DNA from: JADCCX01 sp031372765
GTDB taxonomy: Bacteria; Pseudomonadota; Alphaproteobacteria; Rhizobiales; Beijerinckiaceae
Assembly: GCA_031372765.1 (NCBI GenBank)
Contig: JANMLW010000214.1
Coordinates: 1 to 33,591, forward strand
Length of the DNA: 33,591 nt
Reading direction: 5' to 3'
In this document: piece by piece, positions 23,283 through 29,639 of the stretch
How the letters are laid out: each line of letters starts with the position of its first letter
Numbering within the stretch: position 1 is the first letter of the stretch
Notes under the pieces: generated by a model
What the model was told of the DNA's origin: nothing
Databases searched by the model: none
Seen by the model: only the letters and a program-made list of their open reading frames with translations
Program-made: the position numbers and the translations under genes

Positions 23283-23302
23283 CTCCAACCTTCTGGCTGG
23301 AG
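23283..23302 (-). promoter_or_regulatory. Hairpin in flagellin 3 mRNA leader
   Basis: On the minus strand CTCCAGCC pairs with GGTTGGAG (one wobble) around an AGAA tetraloop: an 8-bp stem ending about 35 nt before the ATG at 23247. All three flagellin leaders in this window carry such a hairpin, with unrelated stem sequences. Confidence 0.45.
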
Positions 23303-23353
23303 TTTCGCAGGCTTTCTGCCCGTCGATGAGATAAGAATGCCTTGTTAAGGTTG

Positions 23354-23414
23354 ATACCTGGTTAACAGCTGTCAGAGTTTGGTAAGGTTAACCGATAACG
23401 TGTTGTTATGGTTA
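23354..23414 (-). promoter_or_regulatory. Flagellin 3 promoter region with three TTAACC boxes
   Basis: On the minus strand the boxes are TTAACCATAAC (23405-23414), GTTAACCTTACCA (23380-23392, identical to 521-533 ahead of flagellin 1) and GTTAACCAGG (about 23355-23364). A further CTTAAC is at 23343-23348. They resemble CtrA half-sites. The boxes lie 95-170 nt before the start codon. No sigma-54 element with correct spacing is present. Confidence 0.45.
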
Positions 23415-23452
23415 ATGAAACGTAAATTCCCATTAGCATTGCAACACGCAGC

Positions 23453-23477
23453 AAAAACCCCGGATCTTCATCCGGGG
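23453..23477 (-). terminator. Intrinsic terminator of dksA
   Basis: CCCCGGAT / ATCCGGGG (23458-23465 and 23470-23477) form a perfect 8-bp stem with a 4-nt loop. On the minus strand TTTTTGC follows (23457-23451). It lies 32 bp after the dksA stop and separates dksA from the flagellin 3 promoter. Confidence 0.88.
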
Positions 23478-23508
23478 TTCTGGCGTTATAATCGATGGCT
23501 CCTGGCCT

Positions 23509-23934
23509 TCAATCGTCGCGGTAAATCCGCTCACGGCGCTCGTGCCGTTCCTGTGCCTCGATGGTAAGGGTGGCGATCGGACGGGCATCCAGACGTCTGA
23601 GCGCTATTGGCTCGCCGGTTTCCTCGCAAAAGCCATAGGAACCATCACTGAGCCTTGCCAGTGCTGAATCGATCTTCGAAATCAGTTTGCGCTGACGATC
23701 CCGTGCCCGTAACTCGATGGCGCGGTCTGTCTCGGAAGAAGCCCTGTCAGCCAGATCAGGGTGATTGTCGTTTTCATTCTGCAATGTGAGGATTGTTTCG
23801 GAAGCCTCACGGAGTATTTCTTCTTTCCAAGCTACGAGCTTGCGGCGGAAATAATCGCGTTGACGCTCATTCATGAAGGGTTCGTCCTCGTTGGGGCGAT
23901 AACCTTCCGCTAGATCGATTCTTCCCCCAAGCAT
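23509..23934 (-). CDS. dksA: RNA polymerase-binding transcription factor DksA (zinc cysteines lost)
   Basis: A 141-residue protein that enters the secondary channel of RNA polymerase and, with ppGpp, adjusts rRNA and amino-acid promoters. FMNERQRDYFRRKLVAWKEEILRE starts the coiled coil. Its tip is DLADRASSETD (residues 60-70), with the two Asp residues of the DxxDRA motif present. The zinc-finger region GFCEETGEPIALRRLDARPIATLTIEAQERHERRERIY keeps only C103 of the four metal-binding Cys, as seen in other alphaproteobacterial DksA proteins. The ATG has a strong GGAGGG ribosome-binding site. It has its own terminator. The SGNH/MBOAT pair lies upstream on the same strand. Confidence 0.94.
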   Translation of the reverse strand: MLGGRIDLAEGYRPNEDEPFMNERQRDYFRRKLVAWKEEILREASETILTLQNENDNHPDLADRASSETDRAIELRARDRQRKLISKIDSALARLSDGSYGFCEETGEPIALRRLDARPIATLTIEAQERHERRERIYRDD

Positions 23935-24049
23935 GAAAACCCTCCGATTCCGTACTTACCTGTCCGGGCCTATACGCCGAAAGTATGGGCCTCTCAACAG
24001 ACAACACGAAGATTTCAGAACTTTCTAAATCGTGATTTACCCGGCTGGG

Positions 24050-25036
24050 CTATCGACCTTTGGCCATCAGGCTGGATATCTGGCCCTCGATGATCGCAGC
24101 CATACCGGTGCGATAATGATCATGATCAAAAAACAAGGTCCTGTTGCGGGTATTCTCGTCATCAACCCAGGCATCAATCAGTTGCGTGCCAGGTCGTGTG
24201 GTTACGGCCTGCACAATCTCCGACTTGCAGGCAGCAATGGCCTCACGACCTTGCGGTGTCATCTGTGGGGGATCAGGTGAGAAGATCGGCGGATGTACCA
24301 AAAGCACGGTCATGTCTTTCGGTAGCGTATTCAAGAGCGACACCAATGCCGAGGCAGCGGATTTATGCGGACCCGTTTTGGTAGGCACTTCAGGCACAAC
24401 AAGATTGCGTGCGCTAAACTTCTGATAACCGTCCGGAATAAGCTCATAATCCCAGTAGCCGTCCTTGCGGGCAGGCTTTTCCCGGCCCAGCAGCAGGCCG
24501 ATACGCCGTGGCAATGCTTCCATCGTGTCCATGCGAAACAGACCCCTGAGATAGACAAGTGCGCTGCTGTCATAAAGCCAGTAGGGGAAAGGGCTTACCT
24601 CCCGCACCGCGCGGTCGGGGTCGCACCAGGCATAGCCAAGACCAAGCACAAGTGTCTTGATATCACTCCCGCGCCGCCACAACAGATGTTCGATGATTGC
24701 GACATGCTCTTTCGGCCCGGTACCGGGAACAGACAGCTGCACAAAGCGCTGGCCTGTTAGGACGTTGAGACGGTCAGGACTAAGAAGCTGGATGGTTGAA
24801 TTGCCGATGATGGCAGCATTGAAGGATTTATCCCGCGCGCGGCTGGCATGTGCCATGCGGGGGCCGGTGTCATACATACCGGGGCGGTCAAAAGGTGTCA
24901 GACGTCCCGTGCCATAGGCGTCAAGCGCCAGGATAAGCGCAAGGATGCCCAGCACGAGACAGACCACGCAGCCGCAAAACAGCCGCAGGAAAGCGCGGAA
25001 GCCTGAGGCGTCAGAACTGGAAGTAGATGAACTCAT
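24050..25036 (-). CDS. SGNH-like membrane-anchored protein, partner of an MBOAT acyltransferase
   Basis: A 328-residue protein starting at ATG 25034-25036. One membrane helix is at about 18-40, and the rest should be periplasmic. The segment NAAIIGNSTIQLLSPDRL (Ser at about 80) is in the place of the GDS nucleophile motif. FFDHDHYRTG (about 302-310) is in the place of the DxxH motif, so the fold is probably that of AlgX/DltD/PatB-type SGNH hydrolases. It overlaps the MBOAT gene by 26 nt. Such pairs move acetyl groups across the membrane onto a polysaccharide: the MBOAT protein carries them over and the SGNH protein places them. The acceptor is not known. No close match to a named protein is recognised. 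Confidence 0.7.
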   Translation of the reverse strand: MSSSTSSSDASGFRAFLRLFCGCVVCLVLGILALILALDAYGTGRLTPFDRPGMYDTGPRMAHASRARDKSFNAAIIGNSTIQLLSPDRLNVLTGQRFVQLSVPGTGPKEHVAIIEHLLWRRGSDIKTLVLGLGYAWCDPDRAVREVSPFPYWLYDSSALVYLRGLFRMDTMEALPRRIGLLLGREKPARKDGYWDYELIPDGYQKFSARNLVVPEVPTKTGPHKSAASALVSLLNTLPKDMTVLLVHPPIFSPDPPQMTPQGREAIAACKSEIVQAVTTRPGTQLIDAWVDDENTRNRTLFFDHDHYRTGMAAIIEGQISSLMAKGR

Positions 25037-26396
25037 AGTTCGCGTCGTCACCAATCTTCAGAAGGACAAATACGAAAAGAACGGCAAACAGCGCTGCCAT
25101 CCAGCGTGTGGCCGGAATTTTCTGCACCAGTTGCCAGCTGGTGGGACCGATGATGGCGAAGCTGCCCGCAATCGCCAATGCGCGCCATTTGAAACCGGTA
25201 CCTAGGGGCGCGAAGCCAAGCATGGCCTTGTAGATGACGATAGCTGCCTGAAAGCTGTTGGCGCGAAACAGCACCCAGCACAAAGTGACGAACAGGAAAG
25301 TGAGGATTGCACCCGGTACGGCCGGGAAAGGCAGGTTGCGGCGACGCCAGAGCACACCAACGCACAACCCTACGCCGTGGGCGACTCCCCAGGCCACGAA
25401 TGTCCAACCCGCACCATGCCACAAGCCGCCAAGGGCCATGGTCGTGAACAAGGCAACTAACTGGATGTTGATGCCGCGTTTGCTGCCACCAAGCGGAATA
25501 TAGAGATAATCCCGCAGGAAGCGCGACAGTGTCATGTGCCAGCGCCGCCAGAACTCCTGTAGAGATGTGGCGCGGTAGGGCGCGTCAAAGTTCTGCGGCA
25601 GCATGATGCCAAAGAGCAGGGCTATGCCAAGGGCCATGTCTGTGTAGCCCGAGAAATCAAAATAGATCTGGAAAGCGAATCCCAGCACCGCCTGCCAGGC
25701 CTGCATTACGGTGATGACCCCGCCATCTGCCGCAAGTTTGAATACGGGATTGACGTATTCTGCCAGAGGATCGCCGATCAGCACTTTCTTTGCCAGCCCA
25801 AGCGTCAGCAGCATGATGCCCTGAGCCGCCCGGATTTCCCACCCCTCACGGTAGGGGCGCTCTTCCAGCTGATGCATCAATTCTGTCCAGCGAACCAGCG
25901 GACCAGCCAATACCTGCGGGAAGAAGCCGATATAAAGCGCATACCGGTTGAGATCATAGCCCTGTGCGCGACCGGCTTTCAGATCCGTCAGATACATCAC
26001 ATGGTGAAACGTGAAGAAGGATATGCCCAGCGGCAGGGCGATTTCCGGCCGGATAATGCCAGTGCCGGACAGGCCATTGACGGCGTCAACCAAAAAACCG
26101 GTATATTTGAACAGACCCAGCACAAACAGGTTGGCGGCAATGGCGGCTATGATGATCCAGCCTTGCTCTGCCCCTGCCATCCGGGTTTTCAGGAAAGCCC
26201 TTGCAATCAGCCAGTTGATGCCGATGGAGAGTGCCAGCAGCGGCGCAAAGCGCCAGTCCCAGTAGCCATAAAACAGGAATGACAGCAGCGTCAGCAACAG
26301 GAGCCGATACTCTGGGCGATACCGCTCGACAGCAGCATGCACCAGCAGCGCCAGAGGCAGAAACACAAGGAGGAAAGCAAAGGAGTTGAAAAGCAT
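25011..26396 (-). CDS. MBOAT O-acyltransferase (AlgI-like)
   Basis: A 461-residue inner-membrane protein with about 11-12 hydrophobic helices. The MBOAT signatures are present: YRATSLQEFWRRWHMTLSRFLRDYLYIPLGG (His 287) and MALGGLWHGAGWTFVAWGVAHG (His 327, the expected catalytic His). FHHVMYLTDLKAG and FPQVLAGPLVRW are also typical of the AlgI/PatA branch. It would pass acyl groups, usually acetyl, to a periplasmic partner for O-acetylation of an exported polymer. The partner is the overlapping SGNH-like gene. No polysaccharide polymerase genes are nearby, and the flanking genes are dksA and fliX. Confidence 0.9.
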   Translation of the reverse strand: MLFNSFAFLLVFLPLALLVHAAVERYRPEYRLLLLTLLSFLFYGYWDWRFAPLLALSIGINWLIARAFLKTRMAGAEQGWIIIAAIAANLFVLGLFKYTGFLVDAVNGLSGTGIIRPEIALPLGISFFTFHHVMYLTDLKAGRAQGYDLNRYALYIGFFPQVLAGPLVRWTELMHQLEERPYREGWEIRAAQGIMLLTLGLAKKVLIGDPLAEYVNPVFKLAADGGVITVMQAWQAVLGFAFQIYFDFSGYTDMALGIALLFGIMLPQNFDAPYRATSLQEFWRRWHMTLSRFLRDYLYIPLGGSKRGINIQLVALFTTMALGGLWHGAGWTFVAWGVAHGVGLCVGVLWRRRNLPFPAVPGAILTFLFVTLCWVLFRANSFQAAIVIYKAMLGFAPLGTGFKWRALAIAGSFAIIGPTSWQLVQKIPATRWMAALFAVLFVFVLLKIGDDANYEFIYFQF

Positions 26397-26427
26397 CAGT
26401 ACGCTTCGAAGGCAGAAACCATAATAC

Positions 26428-26889
26428 TTATGCGTTTAGCGGATGATTGTCTCCAGCGCTACCCTTTGAGCTACGCGCCTTCGTCAGCTTGGCCAGTTCC
26501 ACCTCGGCCCGCAAATCAATATGCGCCAGCAACTCATCGAGACGTGGATCATCGACATTTTCGCGTCTCTGCCGCAACTGGCTTGAAAGGTTGGTGAGTG
26601 AATCCTCGGATACACGGCCAGAGAGGAGCGCGATCTTTAGTTGATCCAGACCGTCCAGCAACCCACGCCCGCGGCGCGTGGCGCGTTTACGACGTTCAAG
26701 TGAGTCCCCGGCGGCCTGTAGCGCGATCAGACCGTCGAGCGCACCTGCCGGCGCGGCAGCATGGGTGGCCGAAGGTCCTGTGGCCGTGTCGCTGGATCCC
26801 AGACTGAAGCGCGATCCTGCAGCGGCTGTACGGCGTGGTGCGGTTGAGCCACTGACAGGTGCTGCTGGATTTTTATCTGTGACGCGCAT
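26428..26889 (-). CDS. fliX: Flagellar assembly regulator FliX
   Basis: A 153-residue protein. A polar Ala/Pro/Thr-rich N-terminus (1-45) leads into a helical core, GALDGLIALQAAGDSLERRKRATRRGRGLLDGLDQLKIALLSG, followed by RLDELLAHIDLRAEVELAKL. This is the FliX pattern. In Caulobacter FliX couples early basal-body assembly to the sigma-54 activator FlbD. It is divergent from flgI, as in other alphaproteobacteria, and the shared 225-bp region carries FlbD-like sites. FlbD itself is not in the window, but the sites in front of flgE and flgI fit its presence in the genome. The start is ATG 26887-26889 with a weak ribosome-binding site. Confidence 0.88.
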   Translation of the reverse strand: MRVTDKNPAAPVSGSTAPRRTAAAGSRFSLGSSDTATGPSATHAAAPAGALDGLIALQAAGDSLERRKRATRRGRGLLDGLDQLKIALLSGRVSEDSLTNLSSQLRQRRENVDDPRLDELLAHIDLRAEVELAKLTKARSSKGSAGDNHPLNA

Positions 26890-26920
26890 GAGCGCAGGTA
26901 TCCTTTGCAGTCAGAACCGC

Positions 26921-26994
26921 GTGCGGCAAAACTGGCCCTGCGTGGTTAAGCAATGGTAAATGGCCCGGCAGATTTTTCCCAGTCTGGCAGAAAT
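26921..26994 (+). promoter_or_regulatory. FlbD/ftr-like enhancer cluster between fliX and flgI
   Basis: Three related sites are seen: GCGGCAAAACTGGCC (26923-26937), CCCGGCAGA (26964-26972, the same 9-mer as 12493-12501 ahead of flgE) and CTGGCAGAAAT (26984-26994). They lie about 70-145 bp upstream of the -24 element at 27065. Placed between divergent genes, they could also affect fliX. Confidence 0.55.
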
Positions 26995-27064
26995 TCCAAT
27001 GTAAAATTCTCTTTTTGAATAATAAAACTAAATTATATCAACATATTAGACGCCATTACCGTTA

Positions 27065-27079
27065 TGGCATGCTCCTCGC
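27065..27079 (+). promoter_or_regulatory. Sigma-54 (-24/-12) promoter of the flgI operon
   Basis: TGGCATG-CTCC-TCGC matches TGGCACG-N4-TTGC at all but two bases and keeps GG and GC at the essential spacing. Transcription would begin near 27091, about 25 nt before the flgI start used here. This rules out the in-frame ATG at 27064, which lies inside the promoter. Confidence 0.7.
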
Positions 27080-27114
27080 TTCAGTGGGGTTTCGATTGTG
27101 TGGAGCGTTGTGAA

Positions 27115-28242
27115 ATGTTGGCTTTGCCGCAGATTGTCCGATCCGTAATGGTGGTGATTCTCGTCTTGTTCACGTGGCTGTATGTCCAGCCGGTCAAGGC
27201 AATGTCCCGGATCAAGGATCTGGCATCTGTTGAAGGTGTCCGCGAAAACCAGCTGGTTGGATACGGCCTCATGGTCGGTTTGAACGGCACTGGAGATACG
27301 CTTAACAATTCGCCCTTCACCCGGCAATCGGCGCAAGCCATGCTGGAGCGCCTCGGTTTGAACACCCGTGGTGCCAACATGCGCACAGCCAATATGGCTG
27401 CGGTCATCGTCACGGCAAACCTGGCGGCATTCGCCACACAGGGCACGCGTCTTGATGTGACAGTATCATCCCTTGGTGATGCCAAATCCCTGCAAGGCGG
27501 TACCTTGCTTGTCACCCCGCTTCTTGGTGCTGACGGCGAGGTTTATGCCGTGGCGCAGGGGTCTGTCGCTATAGCCGGTTTTTCTGCACAGGGTGATGCC
27601 ACCTCCATCACGCGCGGCGTGCCAACCGTCGGGCGCATTGCCAACGGTGCCTTGATCGAACGCGAAATCGAGTTTCAGCTGAATCGCCAGAAAGGTTTGC
27701 GGCTCGCCTTGCGCAATCCAGATTTGACCACAGCGCGTCGAATGGCTGCCGCCATCAATGATTTCATCGGTGATTCAACCGCCGAACCAACCGATCCGTC
27801 CACGGTCACTGTGCAGATACCCAAGAATTACAAAGGCAACATGATCCAGTTGCTGACCGAGATCGAACAGTTGCGTGTAGAACCGGACCAGCGCGCCCGC
27901 ATCATCGTGGACGAGCGCTCCGGCGTCATTGTCATGGGGCGTGATGTCCGTGTCTCAAATGTCGCTGTGGCACAGGGCAATCTCACCGTTACCATTTCCG
28001 AGCAGCCTCAGGTATCCCAGCCAGCGCCCTTTTCTGGCGGGCAGACCACGGTTGTACCGCGCACCGGCGTCAAGGTGGATACGGGCGATGCGGCCCGCCT
28101 TGCCATCGTCCGGGAAGGTGTAACCCTGCGCGAGGTTGTTGATGGCCTCAATGCCCTCGGCATCGGTCCGCGTGATCTGATTTCCATCCTGCAGGCCATC
28201 AAGGCTGCGGGTGCGTTGCAAGCCGATATCGAGGTGATGTGA
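27115..28242 (+). CDS. flgI: Flagellar P-ring protein FlgI
   Basis: A 375-residue secreted protein that forms the ring around the rod in the peptidoglycan layer. The N-terminus MLALPQIVRSVMVVILVLFTWLYVQPVKA is a Sec signal peptide. The mature part starts near MSRIKDLASVEGVRENQLVGYGLMVGLNGTGD, a clear FlgI signature, and ENGNM-type core motifs follow (IVDERSGVIVMGRDVRVSNVAVAQGNLTV, and a C-terminal TLREVVDGLNALGIGPRDLISILQAIKAAGAL). The start is ATG 27115 with GGAG at 27102-27105. The frame is open to 27064, but that ATG is within the sigma-54 promoter. It overlaps the flgJ-like gene by 4 nt. Confidence 0.96.
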   Translation: MLALPQIVRSVMVVILVLFTWLYVQPVKAMSRIKDLASVEGVRENQLVGYGLMVGLNGTGDTLNNSPFTRQSAQAMLERLGLNTRGANMRTANMAAVIVTANLAAFATQGTRLDVTVSSLGDAKSLQGGTLLVTPLLGADGEVYAVAQGSVAIAGFSAQGDATSITRGVPTVGRIANGALIEREIEFQLNRQKGLRLALRNPDLTTARRMAAAINDFIGDSTAEPTDPSTVTVQIPKNYKGNMIQLLTEIEQLRVEPDQRARIIVDERSGVIVMGRDVRVSNVAVAQGNLTVTISEQPQVSQPAPFSGGQTTVVPRTGVKVDTGDAARLAIVREGVTLREVVDGLNALGIGPRDLISILQAIKAAGALQADIEVM

Positions 28243-28577
28243 TGAGCGTTGCAAACACGATTCCAGCCCGCAAGGCCATTGATGCCTACGCCGCTGCCGC
28301 CGGCGCCAGACCGGGCAGCCGCGAGGCCAAGGCGCGGACATCGGCACAGGGTTTTGAAGGTGTTTTCCTGCAGAACATGCTGGAAAACATGGTGGCCAGC
28401 GTCGGCAAGGACGGCCCGCTTGGCTCCGGCGAGGCTGGTGGTGGTGCCTGGCGCGGGTTTCTGATGGATGAGATGTCAAAAGGTATGATCAAGAAGGGCT
28501 CAATCGGCATTGCGCCGCAAGTTTACCGTGAAATGATGCGTTTGCAGGAAAACGGCGTGCCAGGAAAGGCTAACTGA
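28239..28577 (+). CDS. Rod-binding protein, FlgJ N-terminal domain only
   Basis: A 112-residue protein with RTSAQGFEGVFLQNMLENMVASVGKDGPLGSGEAGGGAWRGFLMDEMSKGMIKKGSIGIAPQVYREMM, the rod-binding domain found in the first half of enterobacterial FlgJ. The C-terminal muramidase domain is absent, as in Caulobacter, where a separate lytic transglycosylase (SltF) opens the peptidoglycan. It would act as rod cap or scaffold in the periplasm. The start overlaps the flgI stop by 4 nt, and its TGA overlaps the next ATG by 1 nt, so flgI, this gene and the next are tightly coupled. Confidence 0.88.
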   Translation: MMSVANTIPARKAIDAYAAAAGARPGSREAKARTSAQGFEGVFLQNMLENMVASVGKDGPLGSGEAGGGAWRGFLMDEMSKGMIKKGSIGIAPQVYREMMRLQENGVPGKAN

Positions 28578-29071
28578 TGCGTTTTATCCAGACGCCTGAA
28601 CCTGCTGGCATGGACACGCGCCCCCGCATTGTGACCGCTGATGACGCCGAGACGCTGGTGATCGCGGCCCTTGACGCGCTTGAGGCGCTTGATCCGGTAA
28701 TTGTCGAGGAAACGGTGCTGATGCGGGACGGCCATATGAAGGCCGCACTTGATCTCGCCGACCGGAAGAACGCCGCTTCGCAGCATTATCAGCGTGTGCT
28801 GGAGGATCTGAAAGCCAATGCCATTGCTTTGGGCCGGTTCGCACCGCCCTCACTGGCTCTGCTGCGCAAGCGGCATGAGGCTTTCGCTGAATTGATGGCG
28901 CTCAACATGGCTGTGCTGGGAACCGCCAAAACTGTGTCGGAAAGCATCGTTCGCGAATTGGCGGTTGATGTTGGCTTGGCCCGCTCTCCGCAAGGCTACG
29001 GTGCATATGGCCAGCAGGTCGCGGGATATCGCACACCGGCCGCTTCACTGGCAGTTTCCAAGTCTCTGTAA
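28577..29071 (+). CDS. Small helical flagellar protein, FlbY/FlgN-like
   Basis: A 164-residue, mostly helical protein, third in the flgI operon and coupled to the gene ahead by TGATG. The helical core (AETLVIAALDALEALDPVIVEETVLMRDGHMKAALDLADRKNAASQHYQRVLEDLKA, then APPSLALLRKRHEAFAELMALNMAVLGTAKTVSE) resembles FlgN-type export chaperones. The position after the P-ring and rod-cap genes matches the flbY gene of Caulobacter. FlgN chaperones bind FlgK and FlgL before export, which would fit the flgK and flgL genes here. I am not certain of the family. The C-terminus ends with a Gly/Tyr/Ala-rich tail (GYGAYGQQVAGYRTPAAS). Confidence 0.65.
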   Translation: MRFIQTPEPAGMDTRPRIVTADDAETLVIAALDALEALDPVIVEETVLMRDGHMKAALDLADRKNAASQHYQRVLEDLKANAIALGRFAPPSLALLRKRHEAFAELMALNMAVLGTAKTVSESIVRELAVDVGLARSPQGYGAYGQQVAGYRTPAASLAVSKSL

Positions 29072-29193
29072 AAATCGCACATAAAAGTGAACATCGTTAA
29101 AAATTGAATGTTTGCGGTAAGCCAACGATAGTTACTTCGGCGTATTAAGGTGAAATGCGGTCAGAAGGATCGCGTTGAACAAGGATTTGAACC

Positions 29194-29613
29194 ATGGATA
29201 CCGGATTGAATATCCGGCCGGTTCAGGCACCTTCTGCCGCCCCTGTGCGCCCTCAACCCGCGCCCGAGCGTCAGGTCGTGAGGACCGAGCTGCCGGAAAC
29301 ACAGAGCGTACAGCCCGCTGCCAAGGCGGATTCCGTTTCCTTCGGGAATGATGACGCGCAAAGCAGGCTCCGCGCTCAGATCAGTTCTGCAATCGACACC
29401 CGTTCAGCCGAACCAACCCGCAAGGTTGAACGTGATGCCGTGACGCAGGAACTGGTGTTTCGCAAGGTGAGCGCAGAAACCGGGCAGATTGTATCGCAGT
29501 TTCCCGATGAGGCTATTTTACGTCAAAGAGCCTATGCCGTTCAGCAGCGACGTGCCGAGCTTAACACATCTCTTCAGATCACGCCTGATGCAAGCCTTGG
29601 AAAGGTTGCTTGA
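29194..29613 (+). CDS. FlaG-like flagellar protein
   Basis: A 139-residue protein. Residues 1-50 are rich in Pro, Ala and Val (QAPSAAPVRPQPAPERQVV). The part ERDAVTQELVFRKVSAETGQIVSQFPDEAILRQRAYA (about 89-125) has the FlaG-type layout, in which a two-strand hairpin with xTGxIVxQ is followed by an IPxExxLR-like helix. FlaG proteins are linked to filament length, but their mechanism is unclear. AAGGA at 29181-29185 precedes the ATG. A 122-bp gap separates it from the flgI operon and contains GTTAAAAATTG and AT-rich DNA that could hold a separate promoter. It converges on pncB with 26 bp between stops and no visible terminator. Confidence 0.65.
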   Translation: MDTGLNIRPVQAPSAAPVRPQPAPERQVVRTELPETQSVQPAAKADSVSFGNDDAQSRLRAQISSAIDTRSAEPTRKVERDAVTQELVFRKVSAETGQIVSQFPDEAILRQRAYAVQQRRAELNTSLQITPDASLGKVA

Positions 29614-29639
29614 GGAGGGCTGCCAGATCGGAATCCGCT

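Noticed and set aside
23272..23287. Possible sigma-54 promoter (TGGAGGCAAGAATTGC, minus) ahead of flagellin 3
   Set aside because: GG and GC are 11 instead of 10 bases apart, TGGCAC is not matched, and the site overlaps the leader hairpin.
27064..27114. ATG at 27064 as start of flgI
   Set aside because: It lies in the sigma-54 promoter, and the signal peptide and ribosome-binding site support ATG 27115.
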